DNA from: an uncultured Clostridia bacterium
GTDB lineage: Bacteria > Bacillota > Clostridia > Peptostreptococcales > Anaerovoracaceae
Direction of reading: 5' to 3'
Assembly: GCA_934234035.1 (NCBI GenBank)
Contig: CAKQHH010000012.1
Location: 1 to 47,834 of the forward strand
Length of the DNA stretch: 47,834 nt
Shown piece after piece: positions 1 to 7,820 of the stretch. A model generated the notes under the pieces. The model was not told the origin of the DNA and made no database searches. It saw only the letters and a program-made list of their open reading frames with translations. Position 1 is the stretch's first letter; the number at the start of each line of letters is the position of its first letter. The position numbers and the translations under genes are program-made.

Positions 1-7
1 GATGCGC

Positions 8-71
8 ACCCGCATAGCGGGTGGTTTATTTGTCTCGGACTCTTCGAGCCCTCGACGGGGCTCATAGCCCC
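8..71. other. cluster of three small hairpins at the left edge
   Basis: Three short perfect inverted repeats lie close together: ACCCGC/GCGGGT (8-22), CTC/GAG around TTC (40-48) and GGGGCT/AGCCCC (57-71). The two larger ones share an ATA(G)-type loop. The layout (GC-rich hairpin, GGTTTATTT, further hairpins) resembles, from memory, ends of IS200/IS605-type elements or their guide RNAs in gut Firmicutes. No transposase is visible because the window begins here. It could equally be part of an unknown structured RNA or the terminator of a gene beyond the edge. Confidence 0.3.
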
Positions 72-73
72 AC

Positions 74-108
74 AAAAAAAAAGTGATTCAAGCTATGCTT
101 GAATCACT
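74..108 (-). terminator. rho-independent terminator of rpmF
   Basis: A perfect 12-bp stem (82-93 with 97-108) with a 3-nt loop is followed on the minus strand by a run of eight T (74-81). It lies 16 nt beyond the rpmF stop codon. Confidence 0.9.
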
Positions 109-124
109 CACAATCAAACATCAA

Positions 125-313
125 TTAGTTTTCGTTTACAACGTCTTTTCCGTCGTAGTAACCACAGTTTGGACAAACTCTGTGCGGAAGCTTAGGCTCA
201 TGACACTGAGGACAAATTGAAAGTCCAGGAGCGCCCATCTTCATATTCGCAGACTTTCTGCTTCCAGTCTTTGCTTTTGATGTTTTCCTCTTAGGTACTG
301 CCACTGTCGACAC
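125..313 (-). CDS. rpmF: 50S ribosomal protein L32
   Basis: Component of the large ribosomal subunit. The 62-residue protein has the typical start [20 protein letters not shown] and a zinc-ribbon of two cysteine pairs (CPQC and CPNC, about residues 34-52). Length is normal for bacterial L32. A GGAGGTG ribosome site precedes the ATG. It has its own consensus promoter (363-391) and terminator, so it looks monocistronic. The DUF177 gene (yceD) that often precedes rpmF is absent; the neighbour upstream is tmcAL. All four zinc cysteines are present, so this is the zinc-binding form. Confidence 0.97.
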   Translation of the reverse strand: MSTVAVPKRKTSKAKTGSRKSANMKMGAPGLSICPQCHEPKLPHRVCPNCGYYDGKDVVNEN

Positions 314-362
314 CTCCTTATAACTCTATCTGATTTTGTTTATTTACGCGTTACAACAATTA

Positions 363-391
363 ATTATAGCTTTGCACATGCATATTGTCAA
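363..391 (-). promoter_or_regulatory. sigma-A promoter of rpmF
   Basis: On the minus strand TTGACA (391-386), a 17-bp spacer and TATAAT (368-363): a perfect consensus promoter. It lies about 50 bp upstream of the rpmF start. Confidence 0.9.
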
Positions 392-403
392 GCCTTTTCT
401 AAA

Positions 404-1567
404 TTATTTTATAACTACCCTTCGGCAGTTATCAGAACCGTCCCAAACCGATTGACCGGTCATCAGATTATACACATCCGAAGCCAATACATCCATCTGA
501 AGCATCCGGGAATCCAGCCCGCATTTGTTGATATTATCCACAAAAGGCAGTCGATTCCATTCGTTTCTCTTGGTTTCCCGAAGAATTTCCCGACCTCTCT
601 CGCTGAAACCCAGTACCCGCAGGTATTCCGGCGACCGATTCTGCAGTTCAACGGTAATCCCCAGAAGAATCTGATACAGCCACCTGGAAATTCTGGTATA
701 GGTATATCGCTTGGATTTCGTATTCAGAATCAGCTCATCCAAGGACTGCGCCTTTCGAGCTGCCTCCTTCAAGCGGTTTCCCAGACCTTCTCCTCCACCC
801 GGAGCAGAGTCCAGTTCCTCCGGTGTTTTCATGAGAATCGCATATCGAATTCCTTGAAACCATTTCTCTTCCGAAATATGGAAATCCAGTTTCTCGGAAG
901 ACCAGGGTACCCGATCCTCCGGCAGCCGATTTTCTGAAATCGCCTTTCGGATTCCGGTACTGCTCCAGAATTCTTTTTCCGGCGAATCCGTCTCGTGATA
1001 TCCGGCTCCCTGCCGCTGTACGGCAACCGGTTTCAAAGCCCGGATATTCTTCAGGTATTCCAAAGCCAAAATATCGTTAGATGCCTGATACATAGAGACT
1101 TCCTTCATGTCGAATTCCCGCAGTACATTCTCCCGAGCAACGGGATAACTCTCCCCCGACTTTCGGCGCAAAGCAATCTTTCGGCGAATTTCGGACTCAT
1201 GTTCCCGCATATAGTCAGAAACCTTCCGCAAGCCTTCCAAATCACCGGATTCGCTTCCGAACGCAATGTGGGTAACCCCACCGAAAGCCTCCAGCAGCTG
1301 AACTCCGGAAGCCGCATATACCGCCGCATTTCCGAGGCAGTGTACCGTCGGAATCTCCAGCACCAGGTCGACGTGGTTTTGCAAGGCAATCTCCGTTCGC
1401 TGCCATTTATCCAGAACAGCCGGTGCGCCTCGCTGTACGAAATTACCGCTCAAGGCACATACCACGGCACTCGCCCCCGTCCGGCGCTTCGCCTCTTCAA
1501 TCAGATAGCGATGGCCGAAGTGCATAGGATTGAATTCCGCAACAATTCCAACGATGTTACTCTTCAT
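404..1567 (-). CDS. tmcAL: tRNA(Met) cytidine acetate ligase (TmcAL)
   Basis: Uses ATP and acetate to form N4-acetylcytidine at the wobble position of elongator tRNA-Met (family formerly YlbM). The N-terminus carries the nucleotidyltransferase signature GIVAEFNPMHFGH with the HxGH motif near residue 17, followed by SGNFVQRG and a conserved HFGSESG-type stretch (here HIAFGSESGD). The chosen start (387 residues) has GGAG just upstream and overlaps the end of the preceding gene by 11 nt, implying coupling. Upstream in-frame ATGs at 1585 and 1594 lack a ribosome site. Length is typical (about 390-410). Confidence 0.93.
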   Translation of the reverse strand: MKSNIVGIVAEFNPMHFGHRYLIEEAKRRTGASAVVCALSGNFVQRGAPAVLDKWQRTEIALQNHVDLVLEIPTVHCLGNAAVYAASGVQLLEAFGGVTHIAFGSESGDLEGLRKVSDYMREHESEIRRKIALRRKSGESYPVARENVLREFDMKEVSMYQASNDILALEYLKNIRALKPVAVQRQGAGYHETDSPEKEFWSSTGIRKAISENRLPEDRVPWSSEKLDFHISEEKWFQGIRYAILMKTPEELDSAPGGGEGLGNRLKEAARKAQSLDELILNTKSKRYTYTRISRWLYQILLGITVELQNRSPEYLRVLGFSERGREILRETKRNEWNRLPFVDNINKCGLDSRMLQMDVLASDVYNLMTGQSVWDGSDNCRRVVIK

Positions 1568-2141
1568 CTTCTCCGTAGGATGCATAACGGTCATCCGAAG
1601 CCGCTTCCCGGCTCTGAATGCGCTCTGCCATATCCCGCATTTCCTGACGGTTGCTGTTCACCTGGGTGTTGATTCCATTCAGCATCTCCGTGAAGTGATC
1701 GTTCATCGGCTGAATGTAATCGGTCGCCAGCTTTGCGATTTCATTCTGCATATCGTACAACATCTTGTCAATGTATTCGTAAGAACGCAGCTTCATGTAC
1801 CGTCCGTGGCTCTCCGCCTCTGCGATTACCGCACCGGCACGTTTCTCCGCTTCTCTCTTGATTACATCCGTCTCCACAAGATATTCTGCCTGCTTCTTCG
1901 CTGCAACGATTACCTTGTCGTACTCTGCTTTTGCTTCGTTGATGATTCGATCCTGTTCATCCTTCACCCACTGTGCCTGCTGAATATCCTTCGGCATGCT
2001 GAGTCGAATGTCGCTGATAATCTGCGAAATCTCCTCGCTATCCACAATGGCCTTGTCCGAGAAAGGAACCTTCGAGGCAGTCTCCAGGATATCTTCCAAT
2101 TCATCCAGCAGCTGCATTACTTTAATGGATGCATCACTCAT
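1557..2141 (-). CDS. coiled-coil protein of unknown function, ATPase-subunit-H/DivIVA-like
   Basis: A 194-residue, highly charged protein, almost entirely helical by eye, with long Ala/Glu/Lys-rich heptad-like stretches (about residues 60-130). Such proteins between coaD and tmcAL in Clostridia are annotated as ATPase or V-type subunit H-like by coiled-coil similarity. No catalytic motif, signal peptide or membrane segment is visible. GGGAGG precedes the ATG by 9 nt. It lies 17 nt after coaD and overlaps tmcAL, so it is co-transcribed with them. A cell-division or scaffold role is possible by analogy with DivIVA but is inference. Confidence 0.75.
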   Translation of the reverse strand: MSDASIKVMQLLDELEDILETASKVPFSDKAIVDSEEISQIISDIRLSMPKDIQQAQWVKDEQDRIINEAKAEYDKVIVAAKKQAEYLVETDVIKREAEKRAGAVIAEAESHGRYMKLRSYEYIDKMLYDMQNEIAKLATDYIQPMNDHFTEMLNGINTQVNSNRQEMRDMAERIQSREAASDDRYASYGEDEE

Positions 2142-2158
2142 AGCATTAATCCTCCCAT

Positions 2159-2680
2159 TTATACATATAAATTCGAATTATGTCCGTCTTCTGTTCGCTC
2201 TACAAATTTCCGCTGAATCGCTTGCAGCGCACACTCCGGCAAAAGGCCGGATACATCGCCTCCCAAAGACGCTACTTCCTTAATTAATGAAGAACTGATA
2301 AAAGAATATTTCGGATTCGTCATTAAAAAAATGGTTTCCGTATTTCCGGTGTACAATCGATCGTTCATCTGCGCCATCTGAATTTCATATTCGAAATCCG
2401 TTGTCGCTCGAAGACCCCGAATCACTGCACTGAACTGCTTCCGGTTCACATAATCCGCTAAAAGGCCACCGAAACTTTCCACTTCCACATTGTCGAGATG
2501 GGCCGTCGCCTCCCTCACTACCTGAATTCGTTCTTCCAGTGTCAGAATCGGTTTCTTTGAGTTGTTCACCAGAACTCCCACTGTAATCGAATCGAACATA
2601 TGCGCCGCCCGTTCCACGATATCCAAATGACCGTTTGTGATTGGATCGAAAGAACCGGCATACAATGCGGTACGTTTCAT
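2159..2680 (-). CDS. coaD: phosphopantetheine adenylyltransferase
   Basis: Penultimate step of coenzyme A synthesis: 4'-phosphopantetheine plus ATP gives dephospho-CoA. The protein (173 residues) shows the nucleotidyltransferase motif GSFDPITNGH (T/HxGH type) near residue 9, RGLRATTDFEYE in the middle and the ISSSLIKE motif near residue 128, all standard for CoaD. The start at 2680 has AGGTGA 7 nt upstream; the earlier in-frame start at 2713 has none. It sits between rsmD and the coiled-coil gene, the usual Firmicutes arrangement. Confidence 0.96.
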   Translation of the reverse strand: MKRTALYAGSFDPITNGHLDIVERAAHMFDSITVGVLVNNSKKPILTLEERIQVVREATAHLDNVEVESFGGLLADYVNRKQFSAVIRGLRATTDFEYEIQMAQMNDRLYTGNTETIFLMTNPKYSFISSSLIKEVASLGGDVSGLLPECALQAIQRKFVERTEDGHNSNLYV

Positions 2681-2737
2681 ATTTTCACCTACCTTTTCAG
2701 TTAATTCTATCAAAATACAACAAGCTATGCAACCATT

Positions 2738-3274
2738 TTAGGCTCTTGTGTAGATATCCACTCCAATGGTTCCGTACTTCTTTTCTTTCATCTTTTTCAG
2801 GTCGGCAATTTCATCCGGAAGGGCTTCTTCGTACAGATGTTCTGCAACAATTAAGCCTCCCTCCGCAAGGAGGTCGTTCTCCATTATTTTCTCGATTGCT
2901 TCTTCGTAATAGCCGGCCCGGTACGGCGGATCCAGGATAATCAAATCCATTTTTTCTTGCAAAGAATCCAGGCACTTTCGGAAATCCATCGTGGATACGG
3001 TGGCCTTGTCATTCGCCTTGCAGTGGTCGATGTTTTCCTGAACGATGGCAACATGCTTTCTGGAACAGTCATTGAACCGACAATGACCTGCCCCACGGGA
3101 AAGCAGTTCCAATCCCAGCACCCCGGATCCGGCAAACAGATCCAGAACGTTGGCTTCCGGAATTGACGGCATCACCATGCTGCAGATGGCCTCTCGAACC
3201 TTCTCGGTGGTCGGCCGGATATCCGCCGGAAGCTCAATTTTTCGAAATTTATAATCCCCCGCATTAATTCTCAT
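2738..3274 (-). CDS. rsmD: 16S rRNA (guanine(966)-N2)-methyltransferase RsmD
   Basis: Methylates G966 of 16S rRNA with S-adenosylmethionine. The 178-residue protein begins MRINAGDYKFRKI, carries the SAM-binding loop VLDLFAGSGVLGLE (about residues 43-56) and the catalytic DPPY (about residue 115), as expected for N2-guanine methyltransferases. AAGGAG precedes the ATG. It follows recG by 34 nt and precedes coaD, the normal recG-rsmD-coaD order. Confidence 0.95.
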   Translation of the reverse strand: MRINAGDYKFRKIELPADIRPTTEKVREAICSMVMPSIPEANVLDLFAGSGVLGLELLSRGAGHCRFNDCSRKHVAIVQENIDHCKANDKATVSTMDFRKCLDSLQEKMDLIILDPPYRAGYYEEAIEKIMENDLLAEGGLIVAEHLYEEALPDEIADLKKMKEKKYGTIGVDIYTRA

Positions 3275-3308
3275 TGGTTCACGCTCCTTATTTTTTCTAT
3301 AGCAATAT

Positions 3309-5369
3309 TTATATCGTATTCTCGTAATTATCCCAAAGGTACTGCTTCATTTTGTTTCGCACGTTTTCATCCAGATGAAGTAAATCCATCTCTTCCACAT
3401 CCTCTTTTGCATATTGAAGAATGTGCTCGTATTTCAGAAATTCTCCTAACATGCTCATGCTTCCGTGCTGCATGGTTCCGTGCACATCTCCCGGTCCGCG
3501 AAGGCGATAATCTTCCTCACTAATCAGGAATCCGTCATCCGTCTCCTGCATAATCTGAAGTCGATCCGACGCACCTTCCGAATCGCTGTAGTTTACCAGC
3601 CAGCAGTAGGACTGTCGATTGCTCCGCCCCACTCTTCCGCGAAGTTGGTGCAGCTGTGCCAGTCCGAACCGATCGGCATTCTCGATAACCATCACAGTGG
3701 CTTCCGGCACATCGATACCCACCTCGATTACCACCGTGGATACGAGAACCTGAATCTTTCCTTCAGCGAACTCCGCCATAACTCGTTCTTTTTCCGAAGG
3801 ATCCATCCTTCCGTGAAGCACGGACACCACCGCCGGGGAAAACCATTTTTTTACCTCTCGATACAGTGCTGTCACGGAAACCATTTCTTCCCCTTCATCG
3901 ATAGCCGGTGCCACGATATAGGCCCGATTTCCGCCTTGAACTTCTTTTTTCACCTGAGCATACGCCTTCGACCGCAAGCGGTGATTCACTACCCGAGTGA
4001 TGACGCTCTTTCGCTCTGCCGGTCTGGACCGAATCATGGAAAAATCCATATCTCCGTACACTGTGGCCTGAAGCGTCCGCGGAATCGGCGTTGCGGACAT
4101 GACCAGCACGTTAGGAATTCGGGATTTCTCCATCAGCAAACGCCGCTGATTCACACCAAATCGATGCTGCTCGTCGGTAATCACCAGTTCCAGGTTCTGA
4201 AAAATCACATTCTCCTGGATGATGGCATGCGTTCCCACCACCACATCGGCCGTGCCCTCCTGAATTTCCTGAAGCACCTTCTTCTTCTCCGGTGCACTCA
4301 AAGCGCTAATGAGCAGAACACAGTGAATCCCCAGAGGCTCAAAATCCTTCGACAGCTTCTCATGATGCTGCCGCGCCAGAATCTCTGTGGGCGCCATGAA
4401 CGCACACTGTCCGCCGGCCGCCGCCACCCGGTACAGCGCCGTCTCCGCCACCGCCGTCTTACCGCAGCCCACATCTCCCTGAACCAACCGATTCATCGGT
4501 CTTGAAGAGCTCAAATCCTGCTGAATGTCCCGCACCGCACTTTTCTGACCCTCTGTCAGCTCGAAGGGCAGCTCCTCCAGAAACGGCGTCAGATTGGTTT
4601 TCGCCACCGAGGAATCCCCCGCCTCGTGGCAGAGCTGCGCTCGATTCCACTGCGTGACAAGTTGGTATAAAAACAAATTTTCATATATATAGCGCGACCG
4701 AGCAATCCGATACGCCTGCAGCGATTCTGGAAAATGAAGTTGTTCGTATTTATATTTTTCGGTGCAGAGTTTTCGCTTTCGAATCACGTCCTCCGGAATC
4801 CATTCCGCATCGTATTCCAGCGCCTGCAGCGCATACTTAATCCACCGATTGAAATCATTGGTGGTAACGCCCGCCGTACACCCGTATACCGGAAGATATC
4901 CCTTTCGCTCCAGATCCTTCGCACTGCCTTCCGGACAGATTTCCGGATTGTCAAAAATCGGCAAATCGTCCCAGCCCCGTCTCCGGCATTTGCCAAAGAC
5001 GACGTACCCTTTATTCAGCCGCAGATTTTTATCCAAGAAAGGCATATTGTAGAACCACACCTTGTATTGACCGTATCCGTCCCGAAAGATGCATTCCAGC
5101 ATCGGGGTTTTTCCGTTTCGGCCACCGTACGCGCTGAACCGCTTTCGTTCCAGCTTTCCGGCAACGCGATACTCCCCGCCGTCTTCCAAATCCTTGGAAA
5201 ACCAGTTCCACCGCCAATCCCGATACCGCACCGGAAAATGGTCCATCAAATCCCGTACCGTGGCGATTTCCAGCTTTCCGAGAAGCTCTTTTTTCTTCTT
5301 CCCGATACCTCGAACCGAGGCAACGTCATCCGATAATTTCAGCATCCCGTCACTCTTTTTCCCGTACAT
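3309..5369 (-). CDS. recG: ATP-dependent DNA helicase RecG
   Basis: Branch migration and replication-fork reversal helicase. The 686-residue protein has an N-terminal wedge/OB domain (about 60-190), Walker A GDVGCGKT (about 300), the DExH-box variant DEQHRFG (about 396), MSATPIPRT, and helicase C-terminal motifs STVVIEVGIDVPEA and QLRGRVGR. Length is normal. The start at 5369 lies inside the end of the upstream Asp23 gene (20-nt overlap) and has a GAGAAG ribosome site. An internal ATG at 5345 is a weaker alternative. The fakA/yloV gene usual between asp23 and recG is absent. Confidence 0.97.
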   Translation of the reverse strand: MYGKKSDGMLKLSDDVASVRGIGKKKKELLGKLEIATVRDLMDHFPVRYRDWRWNWFSKDLEDGGEYRVAGKLERKRFSAYGGRNGKTPMLECIFRDGYGQYKVWFYNMPFLDKNLRLNKGYVVFGKCRRRGWDDLPIFDNPEICPEGSAKDLERKGYLPVYGCTAGVTTNDFNRWIKYALQALEYDAEWIPEDVIRKRKLCTEKYKYEQLHFPESLQAYRIARSRYIYENLFLYQLVTQWNRAQLCHEAGDSSVAKTNLTPFLEELPFELTEGQKSAVRDIQQDLSSSRPMNRLVQGDVGCGKTAVAETALYRVAAAGGQCAFMAPTEILARQHHEKLSKDFEPLGIHCVLLISALSAPEKKKVLQEIQEGTADVVVGTHAIIQENVIFQNLELVITDEQHRFGVNQRRLLMEKSRIPNVLVMSATPIPRTLQATVYGDMDFSMIRSRPAERKSVITRVVNHRLRSKAYAQVKKEVQGGNRAYIVAPAIDEGEEMVSVTALYREVKKWFSPAVVSVLHGRMDPSEKERVMAEFAEGKIQVLVSTVVIEVGIDVPEATVMVIENADRFGLAQLHQLRGRVGRSNRQSYCWLVNYSDSEGASDRLQIMQETDDGFLISEEDYRLRGPGDVHGTMQHGSMSMLGEFLKYEHILQYAKEDVEEMDLLHLDENVRNKMKQYLWDNYENTI

Positions 5370-5769
5370 TTCTTCTTCTCAAGGTATACTTTCTTCCCAC
5401 CGGCTGCTTCCCGCCCTCCGGCAGAAAACCCATGATATTCATTCGAATTTCCGCCGGTTTCTCCAGGCACAGCACGCCGAAATCTTCCTCCACCATATTA
5501 AACAATTGCTGGGAAGCTCCCGCCAAAGTTCCGTGAACGGCCGCCACCGCAAAAATATCCACGTGAATGCCTTCCGACTTCTCCCGGATTTCGACGGAAT
5601 TTCCAAGCTCATGGTTTCCGGTAAAAATACCCTTCCGAAGCAGCTTGCCTTTCCGATTACACGGCAGCAAGGTATCTTCAAAAGAAAGAAGGTTGTCCAC
5701 AATCATCCGGGTAATTGCACTTCCCGCGACGGAAATGACACCGTATTCATTCTTCGACATCGTTGCCAT
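5350..5769 (-). CDS. Asp23/Gls24 family protein (YloU-like)
   Basis: Small protein of the alkaline-shock/envelope-stress family, about 139 residues. The family signature is visible: an N-terminal GVISVAGSAITRMIVD, a central VDIFAVAAVHGTLAGASQQL with following helix, and VxINIMGF-type ending. A basic tail (RKYTLRRRNVREKE) extends past the domain. The start at 5769 has GGAGG 8 nt upstream; an upstream in-frame start at 5841 has no site. Genes of this type normally follow the rpmB locus and precede fakA-recG. Exact function is unknown; Staphylococcus Asp23 is a membrane-associated stress protein. Confidence 0.88.
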   Translation of the reverse strand: MATMSKNEYGVISVAGSAITRMIVDNLLSFEDTLLPCNRKGKLLRKGIFTGNHELGNSVEIREKSEGIHVDIFAVAAVHGTLAGASQQLFNMVEEDFGVLCLEKPAEIRMNIMGFLPEGGKQPVGRKYTLRRRNVREKE

Positions 5770-5843
5770 ATTGAAACCTCCTTCACCTCGTATCGAATAA
5801 ATTGTATCACAGCGCAATTGCTCTGCATACAATATTTGCATAT

Positions 5844-5880
5844 AAAAAAAGTCTTAAACGGAAATCCGTTTAAGACTTTT
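5844..5880. terminator. bidirectional terminator between rpmB and asp23
   Basis: A 15-bp perfect stem (5847-5861 with 5866-5880) has A-runs on its left and T-runs on its right, so it can terminate in either direction. It lies just after the rpmB stop codon and before the Asp23 gene on the minus strand. The Asp23-recG group therefore probably has its own promoter or read-through. Confidence 0.85.
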
Positions 5881-5896
5881 ACACAGCCTGTATGGA

Positions 5897-6088
5897 CTAG
5901 ATGGCACGGTTAACCTTGCCAGATCTCAGACAACTTGTGCAAACATTCGCCTTTCTGACCGAACCGTTCTCACTGACTCTTACTGTCTGAATATTCGCAT
6001 TCCATTTTCTTCTGGAGTGTCTATTCGAATGAGAAACAGCGTTTCCCGAAGTCTGTCCCTTACCGCAAACTTCACATTTCCTGGACAT
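5897..6088 (-). CDS. rpmB: 50S ribosomal protein L28
   Basis: Large-subunit ribosomal protein, 63 residues, beginning MSRKCEVCGKGQTSGNAVSH and ending with CTSCLRSGKV. The two CxxC pairs indicate the zinc-binding form. A GGAGGTG site lies upstream of the chosen ATG; the longer frame to 6136 has no site and is rejected. It has its own promoter and terminator. Confidence 0.97.
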   Translation of the reverse strand: MSRKCEVCGKGQTSGNAVSHSNRHSRRKWNANIQTVRVSENGSVRKANVCTSCLRSGKVNRAI

Positions 6089-6141
6089 TTGCCGCACCTC
6101 CTTTGTTCTCAAAAATTTACATCTCATTTGACGCAAGTAGT

Positions 6142-6171
6142 ATTATAGCACACTTGCACAATCCTTTGCAA
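6142..6171 (-). promoter_or_regulatory. promoter of rpmB
   Basis: Minus-strand TTGCAA (6171-6166), 18-bp spacer, TATAAT (6147-6142) with an upstream TG (extended -10). About 55 bp before the L28 start. Confidence 0.8.
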
Positions 6172-6215
6172 CAGTTTTTTTATTTTTTTCACTTTTAAAA
6201 TCTGCTGAATCGGGT

Positions 6216-6221
6216 TATAAT
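6216..6221 (+). promoter_or_regulatory. -10 element before the PepD-like gene
   Basis: A perfect TATAAT on the plus strand 40 bp upstream of the chosen start. No convincing -35 is seen at 16-18 bp, so this is a tentative promoter. Confidence 0.45.
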
Positions 6222-6260
6222 GAATTCGATTAATTATATATGGAAAGACGGTATAATTCA

Positions 6261-7718
6261 ATGACAAAAAAGAAAAAAATCATTTTGTGTATCGCAGTGT
6301 TCGCCGCGGTGGTGGTTGGAATCTTCAGCTACAGCATCGCTCGCCTGAATCGAATGTACGACCTCGTGGATAAAAGAGAACTGAGCAACATGCAAGACTC
6401 CATCGAGAGCCATATGGAAGATGTTGACAGCACCGACCGCATCACCCACCTGCTTACCGACTGGTGCGATGTGAATAACGTAAAGTTTACCATCGACGAC
6501 AACAAGAATGTAATTATCCGCAAGACGAGTTCCAATGCGGACAAACACACTCCGACCACCGTTCTGGCAATGGAATACAACAGCAAAACTTTTCAGCAGG
6601 ACATCTCCGCCTACGCGGTTGCGGAATACTTCGCAAAGCACGGACTCAACCACGGCGACGTGAACGTTGTCTTCTTTTATAATGACAATAACCACCACAC
6701 CGGCGCACGGAATATCTCGAAAAAGTATATTCCGAAGAAGTCTCGAATCATCTTGCTGACCCAAGGAGAATCTTCCGGCATTTCCCGAAGCTCCTTCGGA
6801 AATTCTCTTCAGAGTGTGTCGATTCCTTATAAAAAGGTTTCTCGCCGGTGCGACTCCGCACTCCGAATCCGAATCGGCGGCATTCCGACCGGTGTTCCTT
6901 CTCAGGCAACCGCCGGACAGCCGAATCCGATTTCGCTTCTGGCAAACGTGCTCACGCATCTGAAGAGCAAATCCGTTTCCTTCCAGTTGGCGGATGTGAA
7001 AGTCGAAAGCAACGGCAACATGTCCCCTACCGGAATTCAGGCCACGATTCTGATTGACTCCTATTCGATGGAATCCGTGACCACTTATTTGGACGACCGA
7101 ATTGAGGATTTCGAGGACGACAACAAGAAGGATTTTCCGGATTCCTACTATGAGTACAAAGAGCTCACGGAGCAGCTGCCGAGCACGGCCTATTCCAAGA
7201 AAGCGGTGAATCGCCTGATTACCTTCCTCTACACCTTCAAGAACGGCACCTATCGTTTCGACAAGGACAACGTGCCGGAAGGATATAAGGAAAAGGACAT
7301 CTACGGCATCAACAGCATTCAGGATCTCAGCGCGGACGACGCTTCGCTGAATCTTCGAATCAATACAATGGGCATGAACGATAAATATCTTAAACAGATT
7401 GTAAAAGAAAACCGCAATGCCGCCGAATTGTCCGACGTGAAAATCGGTACAAAAATCACCGATTCGCCTTATGAGAATACGAAAAACGAACTATTCCAAT
7501 TGATTCAGGATGCGTATAACAAAGCCAATGACGTTTCTACCGTGGACGCAATGATTCCGGAAAAACCGGACTGCGGCTTCACCATACTGACGTTCCTTTC
7601 CGCTAAGAATCGGAACACGGATGGAGTTCATCTGCAGATTACGGACAAGACCGCCGTTAAAATTGCCAATGGAATTCTGAACAGCCCAATAATGGATCGA
7701 AACATTTTTGGATTCTAA
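6261..7718 (+). CDS. membrane-anchored PepD-like (M20) protein, probably a pseudoenzyme
   Basis: A 485-residue protein with a short basic N-terminus and one membrane segment (about residues 5-25), the rest predicted outside the cell. Its layout follows Xaa-His dipeptidase PepD (M20 family, about 485 residues). PTTVLAMEYN stands where PepD has the GHxDMV strand, QQDISAYAVA where it has GADNGxGVA, FFYNDNNHHTGARNI for the DEETGxxGA stretch, and RIGGIPTGVPSQATAGQPNP for the GLxGGHSGxDIxxGRGNA lid segment. The His, Glu-Glu and GGHSG residues that bind metal and substrate appear replaced, so peptidase activity is doubtful. It lies just upstream of a class A PBP gene in the same direction. The ATG at 6261 is preferred for its signal-anchor context; its ribosome site is weak, and 6240 is possible. 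The PepD relation is by eye. Confidence 0.6.
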   Translation: MTKKKKIILCIAVFAAVVVGIFSYSIARLNRMYDLVDKRELSNMQDSIESHMEDVDSTDRITHLLTDWCDVNNVKFTIDDNKNVIIRKTSSNADKHTPTTVLAMEYNSKTFQQDISAYAVAEYFAKHGLNHGDVNVVFFYNDNNHHTGARNISKKYIPKKSRIILLTQGESSGISRSSFGNSLQSVSIPYKKVSRRCDSALRIRIGGIPTGVPSQATAGQPNPISLLANVLTHLKSKSVSFQLADVKVESNGNMSPTGIQATILIDSYSMESVTTYLDDRIEDFEDDNKKDFPDSYYEYKELTEQLPSTAYSKKAVNRLITFLYTFKNGTYRFDKDNVPEGYKEKDIYGINSIQDLSADDASLNLRINTMGMNDKYLKQIVKENRNAAELSDVKIGTKITDSPYENTKNELFQLIQDAYNKANDVSTVDAMIPEKPDCGFTILTFLSAKNRNTDGVHLQITDKTAVKIANGILNSPIMDRNIFGF

Positions 7719-7739
7719 GGAATATCCAATCGCATCGAT

Positions 7740-7794
7740 CATCTTGTTTTTAAATTCAAAAAGGCTACAAGATGTATCTATATTATGCTATAAT
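7740..7794 (+). promoter_or_regulatory. promoter with inverted repeat before the PBP gene
   Basis: An extended -10 (TGcTATAAT, 7786-7794) lies 27 bp before the PBP start. No good -35 is visible. An 8-bp inverted repeat CATCTTGT (7740-7747) / ACAAGATG (7767-7774) covers the -35 region, a possible operator or a weak terminator of the upstream gene. Confidence 0.6.
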
Positions 7795-7820
7795 GGAATA
7801 TCTTTATGGGAGGATATAAC

